Below, piece after piece: positions 8,837 to 17,050 of a stretch of 64,000 bases of DNA. The translations under genes and the position numbers were made by a program. The notes under the pieces are model-generated. The model was not told where the DNA came from, ran no database searches, and saw nothing but the letters and a program-made list of their open reading frames with translations. Source of the stretch: Bacillus pumilus (GTDB lineage: Bacteria; Bacillota; Bacilli; Bacillales; Bacillaceae); assembly GCF_009937765.1 (NCBI RefSeq), contig NZ_CP047089.1:1362272-1426271 (forward strand), written 5' to 3'. How positions within the stretch are numbered: the first letter of the stretch is position 1; every line of letters begins with the position of its first letter.

Positions 8837-10135
8837 ATGACTGTTTATCATTTTGTTGGAATAAAAGGGACAGGTATGAGTCCACTGGCCCAAATTCTTC
8901 ATGATACTGGGTATACTGTCCAAGGATCGGATATCGAAAAACATATCTTTACACAAAAAGCATTAGAAGAACGAAATATTAAAATTCTTCCATTTGACCC
9001 AGATAATATTCAGCCAGGGATGACCGTCATTGCAGGTAATGCATTTCCTGATACACACCCTGAGATTGAACGTGCCCTTTCTGAAGGGATTCCTGTCATT
9101 CGTTACCATAAATTCCTTGGAGAATACATGGATTCATTCACAAACGTTGCGATTACTGGTGCTCATGGTAAAACGTCAACAACAGGACTGCTTGCCCATG
9201 TGATGCAATCAGCGAAACCAACTTCATACTTAATCGGCGATGGATCTGGTATGGGGAAAGAAAACAGCGAGTATTTTGTATTTGAAGCATGCGAATACCG
9301 CAGACACTTCCTCAGCTATCATCCAGACTATGCGATCATGACCAATATTGATTTTGATCATCCTGATTATTTCTCAGACATTGACGACGTGTTTGATGCG
9401 TTTCAAAACATGGCACTTCAAGTAAAAAAAGCCATTATCGCTTGCGGTGATGATGAGCATCTGCCTAAGATTCAAGCGAAGGTACCTGTTGTGTACTACG
9501 GTTTCAATGAAGAAAATGATTTCCAAGCACGTAATGTTGTGAAGAACACGGAAGGCACTACATTTGATGTATTTGTAAGAAATACGTTTTATGATACCTT
9601 CTATATTCCTGCCTATGGAAATCATAATGTCCTTAATTCATTAGCTGTCATTGCATTATGTCATTATGAATCCATTGATGTAGAGCTCATCAAAGGGGCG
9701 CTAACGACATTTGGTGGTGTGAAACGCCGCTTCAATGAAAAAGTAGTCGGTGCGCAGGTTTTAATTGACGACTATGCCCATCACCCAACGGAGATTGAAG
9801 TCACAATTGAAGCAGCACGCCAAAAGTATCCAGACCGTGAGATTGTCGCTGTTTTCCAGCCGCATACCTTCACACGTACACAGCAATTCTTAAGTGAATT
9901 TGCTGACAGTCTGAAAAAAGCGGACTATGTATACCTATGCGATATTTTCGGTTCAGCCCGTGAAAACATTGGGAAACTGAGCATCGAAGATTTACGTGAG
10001 AAAATCCCGCAGGCCCAATTGATTGCAGAAGAAGATACATCTGTGCTGAAAGCGCACAAAGATGGAATTCTGATCTTTATGGGAGCAGGAGACATTCAAA
10101 AATATTTGCGAGCTTATGAAAAAGTCGCTGTATAA
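8837..10135 (+). CDS. murC: UDP-N-acetylmuramate--L-alanine ligase MurC
   Basis: Cytoplasmic ATP-dependent ligase that adds L-alanine to UDP-MurNAc, the first peptide step of peptidoglycan synthesis. The 432-residue protein has a Rossmann-like N-terminus with [14 protein letters not shown] (6-19), the ATP loop GAHGKTSTT (108-116) and the Mur-ligase C-terminal domain with [11 protein letters not shown] near 312 and QPHTFTRT near 342. TTGGAGGTACAATT gives a clear ribosome site. The length is normal. Terminator at 10146-10175. As in B. subtilis it lies between sftA and ytxGHJ. Confidence 0.96.
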   Translation: MTVYHFVGIKGTGMSPLAQILHDTGYTVQGSDIEKHIFTQKALEERNIKILPFDPDNIQPGMTVIAGNAFPDTHPEIERALSEGIPVIRYHKFLGEYMDSFTNVAITGAHGKTSTTGLLAHVMQSAKPTSYLIGDGSGMGKENSEYFVFEACEYRRHFLSYHPDYAIMTNIDFDHPDYFSDIDDVFDAFQNMALQVKKAIIACGDDEHLPKIQAKVPVVYYGFNEENDFQARNVVKNTEGTTFDVFVRNTFYDTFYIPAYGNHNVLNSLAVIALCHYESIDVELIKGALTTFGGVKRRFNEKVVGAQVLIDDYAHHPTEIEVTIEAARQKYPDREIVAVFQPHTFTRTQQFLSEFADSLKKADYVYLCDIFGSARENIGKLSIEDLREKIPQAQLIAEEDTSVLKAHKDGILIFMGAGDIQKYLRAYEKVAV

Positions 10136-10145
10136 ATACTTAAAC

Positions 10146-10175
10146 AAAAAGTGCCTTTTTGATCGGCACTTTTTT
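10146..10175 (+). terminator. Terminator of murC
   Basis: AAAAAGTGCC / GGCACTTTTT stem followed by T residues. Confidence 0.8.
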
Positions 10176-10243
10176 ATTTTGAATAAAATGTGACAAAGGA
10201 GCTAATTATGTCACCATCTGCCGCATTTTTTCGTTCGCTGTGG

Positions 10244-10270
10244 ACAGGAATCAGCGAATAAGTGTAGAAT
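10244..10270 (+). promoter_or_regulatory. Sigma-H promoter of ytxGHJ
   Basis: ACAGGAATC, exactly 11 nt, GTAGAAT. This fits the sigma-H consensus RNAGGAWWW-N11/12-RNNGAAT except for one W position. The B. subtilis ytxGHJ (csb40) operon is known to have sigma-H and sigma-B promoters. Confidence 0.7.
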
Positions 10271-10298
10271 TATTATTCAAACGGTCATTCTAGGCGAT

Positions 10299-10324
10299 GT
10301 TTGAATGATACAACGAGAGGGTAA
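10299..10324 (+). promoter_or_regulatory. Sigma-B promoter of ytxGHJ
   Basis: GTTTGA, 14 nt, GGGTAA, close to the sigma-B consensus GTTTAA-N12/15-GGGTAT, and 36 bp upstream of the ytxG start. Confidence 0.8.
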
Positions 10325-10359
10325 TGAATTGAATATGCCCGCAGCAAAGGAGGTATCAG

Positions 10360-10779
10360 ATGATTATTATTCTATATCTAAGCGTTGCACTGATCGCAAT
10401 AGCTTTCCTCATTCTTGTCATCTACTTGTCCAAAACATTAAAATCCTTACAGCTGACATTAAAGAATGTCGCATCAACTTTAGAAGGTCTTGAAGGTCAG
10501 ATGCAAGGGATCACCACAGAGACAGCACAGTTGCTACATAAGACGAATCAGCTTGCTGAAGATATCCAAGACAAATCAGCAAAACTAGGCACAGTTGTGG
10601 ATGCGGTGCAGGGAATTGGCGGCTCGATCAACCAATTTAATACAAGCATAAAGCAGGCAGCTGGTGCGGTTTCTTCATCCGTTGAACGAAATCAAGAAAA
10701 AGTCACGGATGTCGTAAGCTGGAGTAACGCAGCACTTGAAATTTATAAAAAATGGAAACAACGAAAACACCAAAAATAA
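10360..10779 (+). CDS. ytxG: General stress protein YtxG (DUF948)
   Basis: A 139-residue membrane-anchored protein. Residues 2-24 form one N-terminal transmembrane segment ([18 protein letters not shown]...), followed by a long helical region with heptad-like spacing and a basic tail [10 protein letters not shown]. It belongs to the DUF948 family; the molecular role is unknown. AAAGGAGG is ideally placed before the ATG. It is the first gene of ytxGHJ; the sigma-H and sigma-B promoters just upstream predict induction at the end of growth and by stress. Confidence 0.9.
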   Translation: MIIILYLSVALIAIAFLILVIYLSKTLKSLQLTLKNVASTLEGLEGQMQGITTETAQLLHKTNQLAEDIQDKSAKLGTVVDAVQGIGGSINQFNTSIKQAAGAVSSSVERNQEKVTDVVSWSNAALEIYKKWKQRKHQK

Positions 10780-10805
10780 ACCATTTTCGCATAGGAGGAA
10801 TAATC

Positions 10806-11276
10806 ATGAGCAAAGACGGAATCAATAGTAAAGACTTTTTGATCGGAACACTTATTGGTGGAATTGTGGGTGCAACAACAGCTTTATTTTTAGCACCGAA
10901 GTCAGGGAAAGAGCTTCGCGATGATTTGAACACCCAAGCGAATGTTTTAAAAGAAAAAACAGATCGACTCACAACAGATGCAAAAGAAAGAGGCACTGAA
11001 TATGTGACGATTGCGAAAGATAAAACGTCTGAATTGTCTCAACTAGTGGCAGAACAATCAAACCAAATTTTAGACAAAGTGAAAGACATAAAAGAACGTG
11101 CAGCTGGAAAAGCTAATCATGTGAAAAATGAAGCAGAGAATGCGGCAGCTGACCTAGCAAGTGAAGCATCAGATGTAGCAGATGAAGCAAAAGTACGAGC
11201 ACAAGAAGCGAAATCTGAGATTGAAGATGGCATTAAAGATGTTAAAGAAAAAGTAGAACAATCGACTAAAGGCTAA
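10806..11276 (+). CDS. ytxH: General stress protein YtxH
   Basis: A 156-residue YtxH-family protein. An N-terminal glycine-rich membrane segment (DFLIGTLIGGIVGATTALFL, residues 10-29) is followed by APKSGKELRDDL, the family signature, and a long Ala/Glu/Lys helix resembling late-embryogenesis-type coiled coils. The frame is open 54 bp further upstream, but AGGAGGAATAATC fixes the ATG at 10806. Second gene of the stress operon, 26 bp after ytxG. Function unknown; possibly an envelope-associated protective protein. Confidence 0.9.
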   Translation: MSKDGINSKDFLIGTLIGGIVGATTALFLAPKSGKELRDDLNTQANVLKEKTDRLTTDAKERGTEYVTIAKDKTSELSQLVAEQSNQILDKVKDIKERAAGKANHVKNEAENAAADLASEASDVADEAKVRAQEAKSEIEDGIKDVKEKVEQSTKG

Positions 11277-11309
11277 CTCTGACTGCACAGAGTGAAGAAG
11301 GAGAACATC

Positions 11310-11633
11310 ATGTCAAAACAACTCATTGAAACAGAAGAACAGTTTGATCAACTAACGAATCAAGATGGGACCTTTGTCTTTTTTAAGCACAGTTTGACAT
11401 GTCCGATCAGTCAAGCGGCTTTTCAAGAGTTTGAAGCATTTGCGTCTGCACATGAAGACGTGCCAACTTATTTCTTGCAGATTCAAAACACAAGAGAGCT
11501 TTCATCCTATGTGACAGAAAAGTCGGGGGTAAAGCACGAAAGTCCTCAGGCACTTGTCTTTAGCGGTGGAAAAGTAAAATGGCATGCATCTCACTCAAGC
11601 ATTACAAGAGAAGCGCTTGAACATAATGTGTAA
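11310..11633 (+). CDS. ytxJ: Bacilliredoxin-like protein YtxJ
   Basis: A 107-residue thioredoxin-fold protein of the YtxJ family, described as a bacillithiol-system monothiol redox protein that removes bacillithiol from modified proteins. The likely active-site cysteine is in FKHSLTCPISQAAFQEF (about residues 26-42); it is the only clearly conserved Cys. GAAGGAGAACATC sets the start at 11310; an upstream in-frame ATG at 11292 has no ribosome site. Last gene of the sigma-H/sigma-B operon ytxGHJ, followed by a perfect-palindrome terminator. Confidence 0.9.
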   Translation: MSKQLIETEEQFDQLTNQDGTFVFFKHSLTCPISQAAFQEFEAFASAHEDVPTYFLQIQNTRELSSYVTEKSGVKHESPQALVFSGGKVKWHASHSSITREALEHNV

Positions 11634-11636
11634 AAG

Positions 11637-11668
11637 AAACGTCAGCAATTGCTGACGTTTTTTTTATA
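11637..11668 (+). terminator. Terminator of ytxGHJ
   Basis: Perfect 24-bp palindrome AAACGTCAGCAA / TTGCTGACGTTT followed by a T run. Confidence 0.85.
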
Positions 11669-11851
11669 AAAAAAGGTTTACTTCAATCAAAACTATGCTA
11701 TAATCTTACACATAATACTTTATCGCTTAAAAGCGTTTGGGTAATAAAGAAAATTTTCGTGACAATTCCGAAATCTTTGTTTATAATAAACCCTATCATG
11801 AGAGAATGAAATAATAAAAAGCGAGAGCGGGCAGAGGAAAGGATGACAAAA

Positions 11852-12928
11852 ATGAGCAACAATGAACTAGAACAATTGAGACAGCAAGCAGATGAACTAA
11901 ATCTTCAAATTTTAAAACTGATCAATGAAAGAGGAAACATTGTAAAAGAAATTGGTAAAGCGAAAGAAGCGCAAGGTGTCAACCGTTATGATCCTGTCAG
12001 AGAGCGCACAATGCTAAACCAAATTCTTGAAGAAAATGATGGGCCATTCGAAAACTCAACGATTCAGCATATTTTCAAAGAGATTTTCAAAGCAGGTCTA
12101 GAGCTTCAAGAAGATGATCACAGCAAAGCACTTCTTGTTTCTCGTAAGAAAAAACCTGAAAATACAATTGTCAATATCAATGGAGAAGCGATCGGAGATG
12201 GGAAACAGCGCTTCATCGTTGGACCATGTGCTGTTGAAAGCTACGAGCAAGTCGCAGAAGTGGCGGCAGCAGCGAAACAGCAAGGACTAAAATTACTTCG
12301 CGGAGGAGCATTTAAACCTCGCACAAGTCCATACGACTTCCAAGGACTTGGTGTAGACGGTCTAAAAATTCTCAAGCGTGTAGCAGATGAATACGGTCTT
12401 GCTGTCATTAGTGAAATCGTCAATCCTGCTCACATTCAAGAAGCGATTGAGCATATCGATGTCATCCAAATCGGTGCACGAAACATGCAAAACTTCGAAC
12501 TTTTAAAAGAAGCTGGATCTGTGAACAAACCTGTTCTTTTAAAACGTGGTCTTGCAGCGACGATTTCAGAATTCATCAATGCAGCTGAATACATCATCGC
12601 CCAAGGAAATGATCAAATCATCCTTTGCGAGCGTGGTATCCGCACATACGAAACAGCAACAAGAAATACGCTAGATATTTCTGCTGTGCCAATTTTGAAA
12701 CAAGAGACACATTTACCAGTCTTCGTTGATGTGACACACTCAACTGGACGTAGAGATCTTCTCCTTCCAACAGCGAAAGCAGCTCTTGCGATTGGAGCAG
12801 ACGGTGTTATGGCAGAAGTGCATCCAGATCCATCTGTTGCTTTATCTGACTCAGCACAGCAAATGGACATTCCTCAATTCGAAAAATGGTTAGATGCGTT
12901 AAGACCACTTGTTAACATTCACGCATAA
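11852..12928 (+). CDS. aroA: Bifunctional DAHP synthase / chorismate mutase AroA(G)
   Basis: First enzyme of the shikimate pathway, joining phosphoenolpyruvate and erythrose 4-phosphate, fused to an N-terminal chorismate mutase that also serves as feedback sensor for chorismate and prephenate. In this 358-residue protein the AroQ-type mutase covers about residues 1-90 ([27 protein letters not shown]) and the type-Ibeta DAHP synthase the rest ([48 protein letters not shown]). AGGAAAGG abuts an in-frame ATG at 11843 but is well spaced from ATG 11852, which also matches the B. subtilis start. It is followed by a terminator and then ccpA. Confidence 0.95.
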   Translation: MSNNELEQLRQQADELNLQILKLINERGNIVKEIGKAKEAQGVNRYDPVRERTMLNQILEENDGPFENSTIQHIFKEIFKAGLELQEDDHSKALLVSRKKKPENTIVNINGEAIGDGKQRFIVGPCAVESYEQVAEVAAAAKQQGLKLLRGGAFKPRTSPYDFQGLGVDGLKILKRVADEYGLAVISEIVNPAHIQEAIEHIDVIQIGARNMQNFELLKEAGSVNKPVLLKRGLAATISEFINAAEYIIAQGNDQIILCERGIRTYETATRNTLDISAVPILKQETHLPVFVDVTHSTGRRDLLLPTAKAALAIGADGVMAEVHPDPSVALSDSAQQMDIPQFEKWLDALRPLVNIHA

Positions 12929-12943
12929 TCATAGATCAAAATG

Positions 12944-12970
12944 CCGCCGGATGACTGCCCGGCGGTTTTT
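12944..12970 (+). terminator. Terminator of aroA
   Basis: CCGCCGG / CCGGCGG stem followed by TTTTT. Confidence 0.85.
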
Positions 12971-13371
12971 CTATGGAGTAAATAGGATAAAGATTTGGGA
13001 ATGAAAGGAAAAGAGCACATTACAAGCCTCAAACGGGCTTGTTCACAATGTTTTCATTTTTAAAATTCAATAGAATCTGCTAAGATCATTGTCATAGCTG
13101 ACGTTCTCGACGGTTTTTTGTGAAATATGATTCGATTTACAGGTAACAAGCTCATTAAAGTTTGTTTAATTTAGTTATAAAAAGAAAGGGAACGTTTTCA
13201 TATGATGAAAAAACGTGTATAATTTCATAAAAGAATGTCATTTTGATGTAGATTGAAAAATTATGTGTCTCTTTTCATCGTTTTAATGACAAATAGGATA
13301 TTATTTTCCTCGTATCTGACATGTCTCTATCCAATTGGTGAATGCTATAGATATGAAGTGTATTTGAAGGA
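12971..13371 (+). promoter_or_regulatory. ccpA upstream region: promoter with overlapping half cre
   Basis: About 400 bp without a gene. TTTTCA (13195-13200), 17 nt, TATAAT (13218-13223) is a sigma-A promoter. The sequence AACGTTTTCA (13191-13200) just at the -35 matches the right half of the cre consensus; the left half has three mismatches. A hairpin ACAAGCC / GGGCTTGT lies at 13022-13042. The rest is AT-rich and unassigned. Confidence 0.5.
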
Positions 13372-13380
13372 GTGATTTAT

Positions 13381-14382
13381 GTGAATAATGTTACAATATA
13401 TGATGTAGCAAGAGAAGCAAATGTAAGTATGGCAACGGTATCACGCGTAGTGAATGGGAATCCGAATGTAAAACCAACAACAAGAAAAAAGGTACTTGAA
13501 GCGATTGATCGTCTTGGCTACCGCCCGAATGCTGTGGCACGAGGCCTTGCAAGTAAAAAAACAACAACGGTTGGGGTCATCATCCCTGATATTTCTAGTA
13601 TCTTCTATTCAGAGCTTGCTCGCGGAATTGAAGATATCGCCACAATGTATAAGTACAACATCATTTTGAGCAACTCAGATCAAAATACCGATAAAGAGCT
13701 TCATCTATTAAATACAATGCTAGGTAAACAAGTAGATGGGATTGTCTTTATGGGCGGAAACATCACAGATGTACTTGTTGAAGAATTTAAGCGCTCTCCT
13801 GTGCCAATTGTTCTTGCAGCATCTGTTGAAGAGCAGGCTCAAACACCATCTGTCAACATCAACTACGAGCAAGCGATTTATGATTCCGTTCAGCTTTTAG
13901 TTGAAAAAGGACATAAGCGAATTGCCTTCGTATCTGGCCCAATGTCAGAACCGATTAACTCTATGAGAAAGCTAGCAGGTTATAAGCGTGCGCTTGAAGA
14001 AGCGGGTATCGCATTTGATGATGCGCTCGTCGCTGAAGGCGATTACTCGTATGATTCTGGAATTGAATCACTTGCTCATCTACTTGAGCAGTCTGACAAG
14101 CCGACAGCTGTTATTGCGGCTACAGATGAAATGGCGTTAGGTGTCATTCATGGAGCACAAGATAGAGGCGTATCGATTCCTGAGGATTTAGAAGTGATTG
14201 GCTTTGATAACACGAGGCTTTCTCTCATGGTGCGTCCTCAACTGACAACAGTTGTTCAGCCGACATATGATATTGGTGCTGTCGCAATGAGACTGCTGAC
14301 AAAGCTGATGAACAAAGAACAAGTGGATGACCAAATTGTGGAGCTTCCACACCGAATTGAAGAAAGACAATCAACAAAATAA
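13381..14382 (+). CDS. ccpA: Catabolite control protein A
   Basis: LacI-family master regulator of carbon catabolite control; with HPr-Ser46-P it binds cre sites to repress or activate target genes. The N-terminal helix-turn-helix and hinge are [21 protein letters not shown] (about 5-25) and [11 protein letters not shown] (about 48-58); the rest is a periplasmic-binding-protein-like effector domain. AAGGAG precedes GTG 13381 by 8 nt, giving 333 residues that align from the start with B. subtilis CcpA; an in-frame GTG at 13372 lies inside the ribosome site. Candidate cre sites occur in this window at acuA/acsA and ackA, so the regulator is encoded close to its targets. Confidence 0.96.
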   Translation: MNNVTIYDVAREANVSMATVSRVVNGNPNVKPTTRKKVLEAIDRLGYRPNAVARGLASKKTTTVGVIIPDISSIFYSELARGIEDIATMYKYNIILSNSDQNTDKELHLLNTMLGKQVDGIVFMGGNITDVLVEEFKRSPVPIVLAASVEEQAQTPSVNINYEQAIYDSVQLLVEKGHKRIAFVSGPMSEPINSMRKLAGYKRALEEAGIAFDDALVAEGDYSYDSGIESLAHLLEQSDKPTAVIAATDEMALGVIHGAQDRGVSIPEDLEVIGFDNTRLSLMVRPQLTTVVQPTYDIGAVAMRLLTKLMNKEQVDDQIVELPHRIEERQSTK

Positions 14383-14386
14383 AACG

Positions 14387-14424
14387 AAAAAGCAGGCTTA
14401 CACATGAGTGAATGCCTGCTTTTC
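14387..14424. terminator. Bidirectional terminator between ccpA and acuC
   Basis: AAAAGCAGGC / GCCTGCTTTT stem with a partly paired 16-nt interior, between two convergent genes. Confidence 0.85.
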
Positions 14425-15585
14425 TTATGCCTTTTTCTTTTCTCGTCTAACGGGCATCAGTGCTTTTTCTACAGTTTGAGCATTTTTTTCTGTGATTTCT
14501 GCTTTTCTTGGGATCGGTGGATATAAATCGTCAGGATCTCCCCATGTGGATGGCAGGGTGACAGGCGATTGTTTATGCCAAGCTTGAACCCAGTCCTGAG
14601 GCAGTTCATCAGGCGGTGTCATGCCTTTCATTTCAAGCCAAATCCTGCTCCACGCCCTTGGTACAACCCGCCAAATATCGTATCCTCCTCCGCCGACAGC
14701 GATCCATTTGCCATCACAATATTGATGCGCTAACTCATGGGCAAGTCTAGGAATTTCCTCATATATTTTCATGGTGGCAGATAAATGAGTTAACGGATCA
14801 TAGTAGTGTGCATCTGCACCATTTTGCGTCAAAATCACATCTGGTTTAAAAAAAGCAGCAATTTCAGTCACTGCTGTTCGGTATGCTTCAAGGAATGATT
14901 CATCTTCTGTAAATGCATCAAGTGGAATGTTGTAGGCGTAGCCATAGCCTTTATCGTGACCTCTTTCCTGTACTTGTCCAGTTCCAGGGAACAAATAGCG
15001 TCCCGTTTCATGAAGTGAGACCGTACAAACCTCAGGGTCGTCATAAAAGCTGAATTGTACACCATCTCCGTGATGGGCATCCGTATCAATATATAAAATT
15101 CTTGCGCCGTATGTTTTTTGAATATATTGAATCGCCACTGAGCTGTCATTATAAATACAGAAGCCGGATGCACGCCCTTTAAACCCGTGATGAAGTCCAC
15201 CGCCAAGATTCAGTGCATGCTGCGAGTGTCCCATCATGACTTGGTCAACGGCTGTGAGTGTCCCACCAACAAGGAGAGAAGCTGCCTCATGCATACCTGC
15301 AAACATCGGTGTATCCTCGGTGCCAAGACCGTAGCGCTCCCCCTCTGCTGTAGAGAGCTTTCCTTCACTAGCCCGCTGCACAGCTTGAATATAATCGGCT
15401 GTATGAACGAGCTTTAATTCCTCAAGGGTCGCCATACGCGGTGCGACGATCTCATCATCTGTTAACGCCTTCATTTTTTGAAGTAAGTCATATGTTAAGT
15501 AAACACGAAGCTGATTGAAGGGATGGTCTTGGTGAAACTGGTACGTTTGAAAAGAGGGTGAAAAAACAAAGGTCGCTTCCTTCAT
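14425..15585 (-). CDS. acuC: AcuC, class I histone deacetylase-like protein deacetylase
   Basis: Zinc-dependent lysine deacetylase that keeps acetyl-CoA synthetase AcsA active by removing acetyl from its active-site lysine. The 386-residue protein shows HDAC landmarks: GGGLHHGFKGRASGF with the catalytic His, YIDTDAHHGDGVQ with zinc Asp and His, NGADAHYYDPLTH with zinc Asp, and GGGGYDIWRVV with the catalytic Tyr. The start overlaps the acuB stop in ATGA at 15582-15585, so the longer frame is not used and translation is coupled. Last gene of acuABC, convergent with ccpA. Confidence 0.94.
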   Translation of the reverse strand: MKEATFVFSPSFQTYQFHQDHPFNQLRVYLTYDLLQKMKALTDDEIVAPRMATLEELKLVHTADYIQAVQRASEGKLSTAEGERYGLGTEDTPMFAGMHEAASLLVGGTLTAVDQVMMGHSQHALNLGGGLHHGFKGRASGFCIYNDSSVAIQYIQKTYGARILYIDTDAHHGDGVQFSFYDDPEVCTVSLHETGRYLFPGTGQVQERGHDKGYGYAYNIPLDAFTEDESFLEAYRTAVTEIAAFFKPDVILTQNGADAHYYDPLTHLSATMKIYEEIPRLAHELAHQYCDGKWIAVGGGGYDIWRVVPRAWSRIWLEMKGMTPPDELPQDWVQAWHKQSPVTLPSTWGDPDDLYPPIPRKAEITEKNAQTVEKALMPVRREKKKA

Positions 15586-16223
15586 TTGATCGTCTGCTCC
15601 ATAGGCCACAGCACCTTATAGCCTTTTGCGCGAATCAGCTTCGTCACATGATCTGCATGCATGGTTTGAAGGCGGAAGACGAGTACTTTAGAAGATTCAT
15701 TTGCATGCGGATACACAAGCACACTCAGCATTTGAATATGCTGCTCCTTTAAAATAGCCGTGATGTCTGCAAGACCTTCTGTCATTAGGTCCACTTCAAC
15801 CTCTAAGTGCGACCCAGGCTGATCTGCACCTGTCAGTCTGACAAACGTACGAAGCAAATCAGTCTTTGTGATAATGCCTACAAGTTTGCCGCGTCTCACC
15901 ACTGGAAGGCAGCCAATTCCATGTTCAAAAAAGACACTTGAAATCTCTTCAACGAAATCAAGCGGATGAGCAGTAATTGTCTCTAATACCATGATCTCTT
16001 CAACAGGCCGCTGAATAAAGAGCTGTCTTTTTTCTGTTTCAAATATACTTGGACTGGCATTTTTAATATCTCGATCTGTCACCATCCCAATGACAGAACC
16101 TTGATCAGATACGATCGGAATATGCCGAATGTGATGTGTACTCATTTTTTTGATGGCTTCTTCAATCGTATCGGTTTTTCGCAGCGTGATCACATCACGC
16201 TCCATTATTTGTTCAATCATCAT
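15582..16223 (-). CDS. acuB: AcuB, CBS-pair and ACT domain protein
   Basis: A 213-residue cytoplasmic protein of the acetoin/acetate utilisation operon. Two CBS motifs occupy about residues 1-60 (IMERDVITLRKTDTIEEAIKKM ... GMVTDRDIK) and 75-130 (PVEEIMVLETITAHPLD ... GIITKTDLLRTF), followed by an ACT-like regulatory domain (SHLEVEVDLMTEGLADITAIL). CBS pairs usually sense adenine nucleotides; a role in tuning AcuA/AcuC is inferred. AAAGGGGATT lies before ATG 16223; the next codon is also ATG and matches the B. subtilis start. Middle gene of acuABC. Confidence 0.93.
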   Translation of the reverse strand: MMIEQIMERDVITLRKTDTIEEAIKKMSTHHIRHIPIVSDQGSVIGMVTDRDIKNASPSIFETEKRQLFIQRPVEEIMVLETITAHPLDFVEEISSVFFEHGIGCLPVVRRGKLVGIITKTDLLRTFVRLTGADQPGSHLEVEVDLMTEGLADITAILKEQHIQMLSVLVYPHANESSKVLVFRLQTMHADHVTKLIRAKGYKVLWPMEQTIK

Positions 16224-16262
16224 TGTTTACCAATCCCCTTTGCCAAAAAAACGAATTGAACG

Positions 16263-16895
16263 TTAATACATAAAGCGCTGATGGAAGCGAAGACGATCGA
16301 AACGCTCAATCGAATCAGGACTCACATTTTTCCCGATTCTGGCCATTAAACAATTGGCTGGATGTGAGCTGATCTCTGGCTCGTCTGTTGCAAACCAAAC
16401 AAGACCGCCTGCGTTCATCATTTTCTCCATCATCTTGCGGTACTCCCACACGTTTTTCTTTGTCCCCTTTAAATCCCAATGCCAGTAATATTCAGTTGTA
16501 ATGACGATATAATTCTCCATTTGCTCATCCATCATGCTCACATCAAGTAAATGCTTGCCAAGTGAGCAACCTCTAAATGGAGGAGCGACCTCAATCGCGC
16601 CAAGCTCGATTAAATTGTCCATGTTGCCCTCTGACCAGCGCTCAAGCGGATCAGGATATAAATACGTGACATAGCCGACAACAAGCTCATCCACTCGTGC
16701 AATGATAATACGTCCTTCTGGAAGGTCTGCTATTTCAACAAGTGCTTGTTTCTGTTCCTCTGGCGTGCGAAATGCCGTTAGTCCTTCATGAAACGTATAG
16801 TTCGCAAGCTCTGATGCAGGTACCGGACCTTCAATAAGGATGGAACCTGTTTCTCGCTCAATGATTTTTGAATAATAAGTTTTAGGATGCTCCAC
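16263..16895 (-). CDS. acuA: AcuA, GNAT protein acetyltransferase
   Basis: Acetylates the active-site lysine of AcsA using acetyl-CoA and thereby switches the synthetase off. The 210-residue protein contains a GNAT fold at about residues 20-160; the acetyl-CoA loop is seen in IEVAPPFRGCSLGKHLLDV (about 101-119). The start is GTG at 16895, with GAGGCGGTGG upstream. First gene of acuABC, divergent from acsA; the intergenic region holds cre-like sites on both sides, consistent with the CcpA repression known in B. subtilis. Confidence 0.93.
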   Translation of the reverse strand: MEHPKTYYSKIIERETGSILIEGPVPASELANYTFHEGLTAFRTPEEQKQALVEIADLPEGRIIIARVDELVVGYVTYLYPDPLERWSEGNMDNLIELGAIEVAPPFRGCSLGKHLLDVSMMDEQMENYIVITTEYYWHWDLKGTKKNVWEYRKMMEKMMNAGGLVWFATDEPEISSHPANCLMARIGKNVSPDSIERFDRLRFHQRFMY

Positions 16896-16954
16896 GTATC
16901 CACCGCCTCAAATTCTAGTGAGTCGTCTCTATTTTATCTTAAAACCTGCAAGAA

Positions 16955-16968
16955 TTAAAACGGTTTCA
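16955..16968. promoter_or_regulatory. cre site upstream of acuABC
   Basis: TTAAAACGGTTTCA matches the cre consensus TGWAANCGNTNWCA at all fixed positions but one. It lies 60 bp from the acuA start and upstream of the acsA -35. Confidence 0.7.
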
Positions 16969-16986
16969 CAATAAGTTTTTTAAAAA

Positions 16987-17015
16987 TTGAGAAAAAAAGT
17001 CATCTATACTATAAT
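16987..17015 (+). promoter_or_regulatory. Sigma-A promoter of acsA
   Basis: TTGAGA, exactly 17 nt, TATAAT. The predicted transcription start falls on the cre at 17022. Confidence 0.8.
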
Positions 17016-17021
17016 GGTCAT

Positions 17022-17035
17022 TGTAAACGTATGCA
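17022..17035 (+). promoter_or_regulatory. cre site at the acsA transcription start
   Basis: TGTAAACGTATGCA matches the cre consensus with two mismatches in the right half. Its place at about +1 suits roadblock or promoter repression by CcpA. Confidence 0.65.
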
Positions 17036-17050
17036 AAGGGGGACTGTTTG

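Noticed and set aside
13372-13380. GTG 13372 as start of CcpA
   Set aside because: This GTG lies within or directly next to the AAGGAG ribosome site; GTG 13381 is correctly spaced and fits the conserved N-terminus.
15187-15417. Plus-strand frame inside acuC
   Set aside because: Shadow frame without start signal opposite conserved deacetylase motifs.
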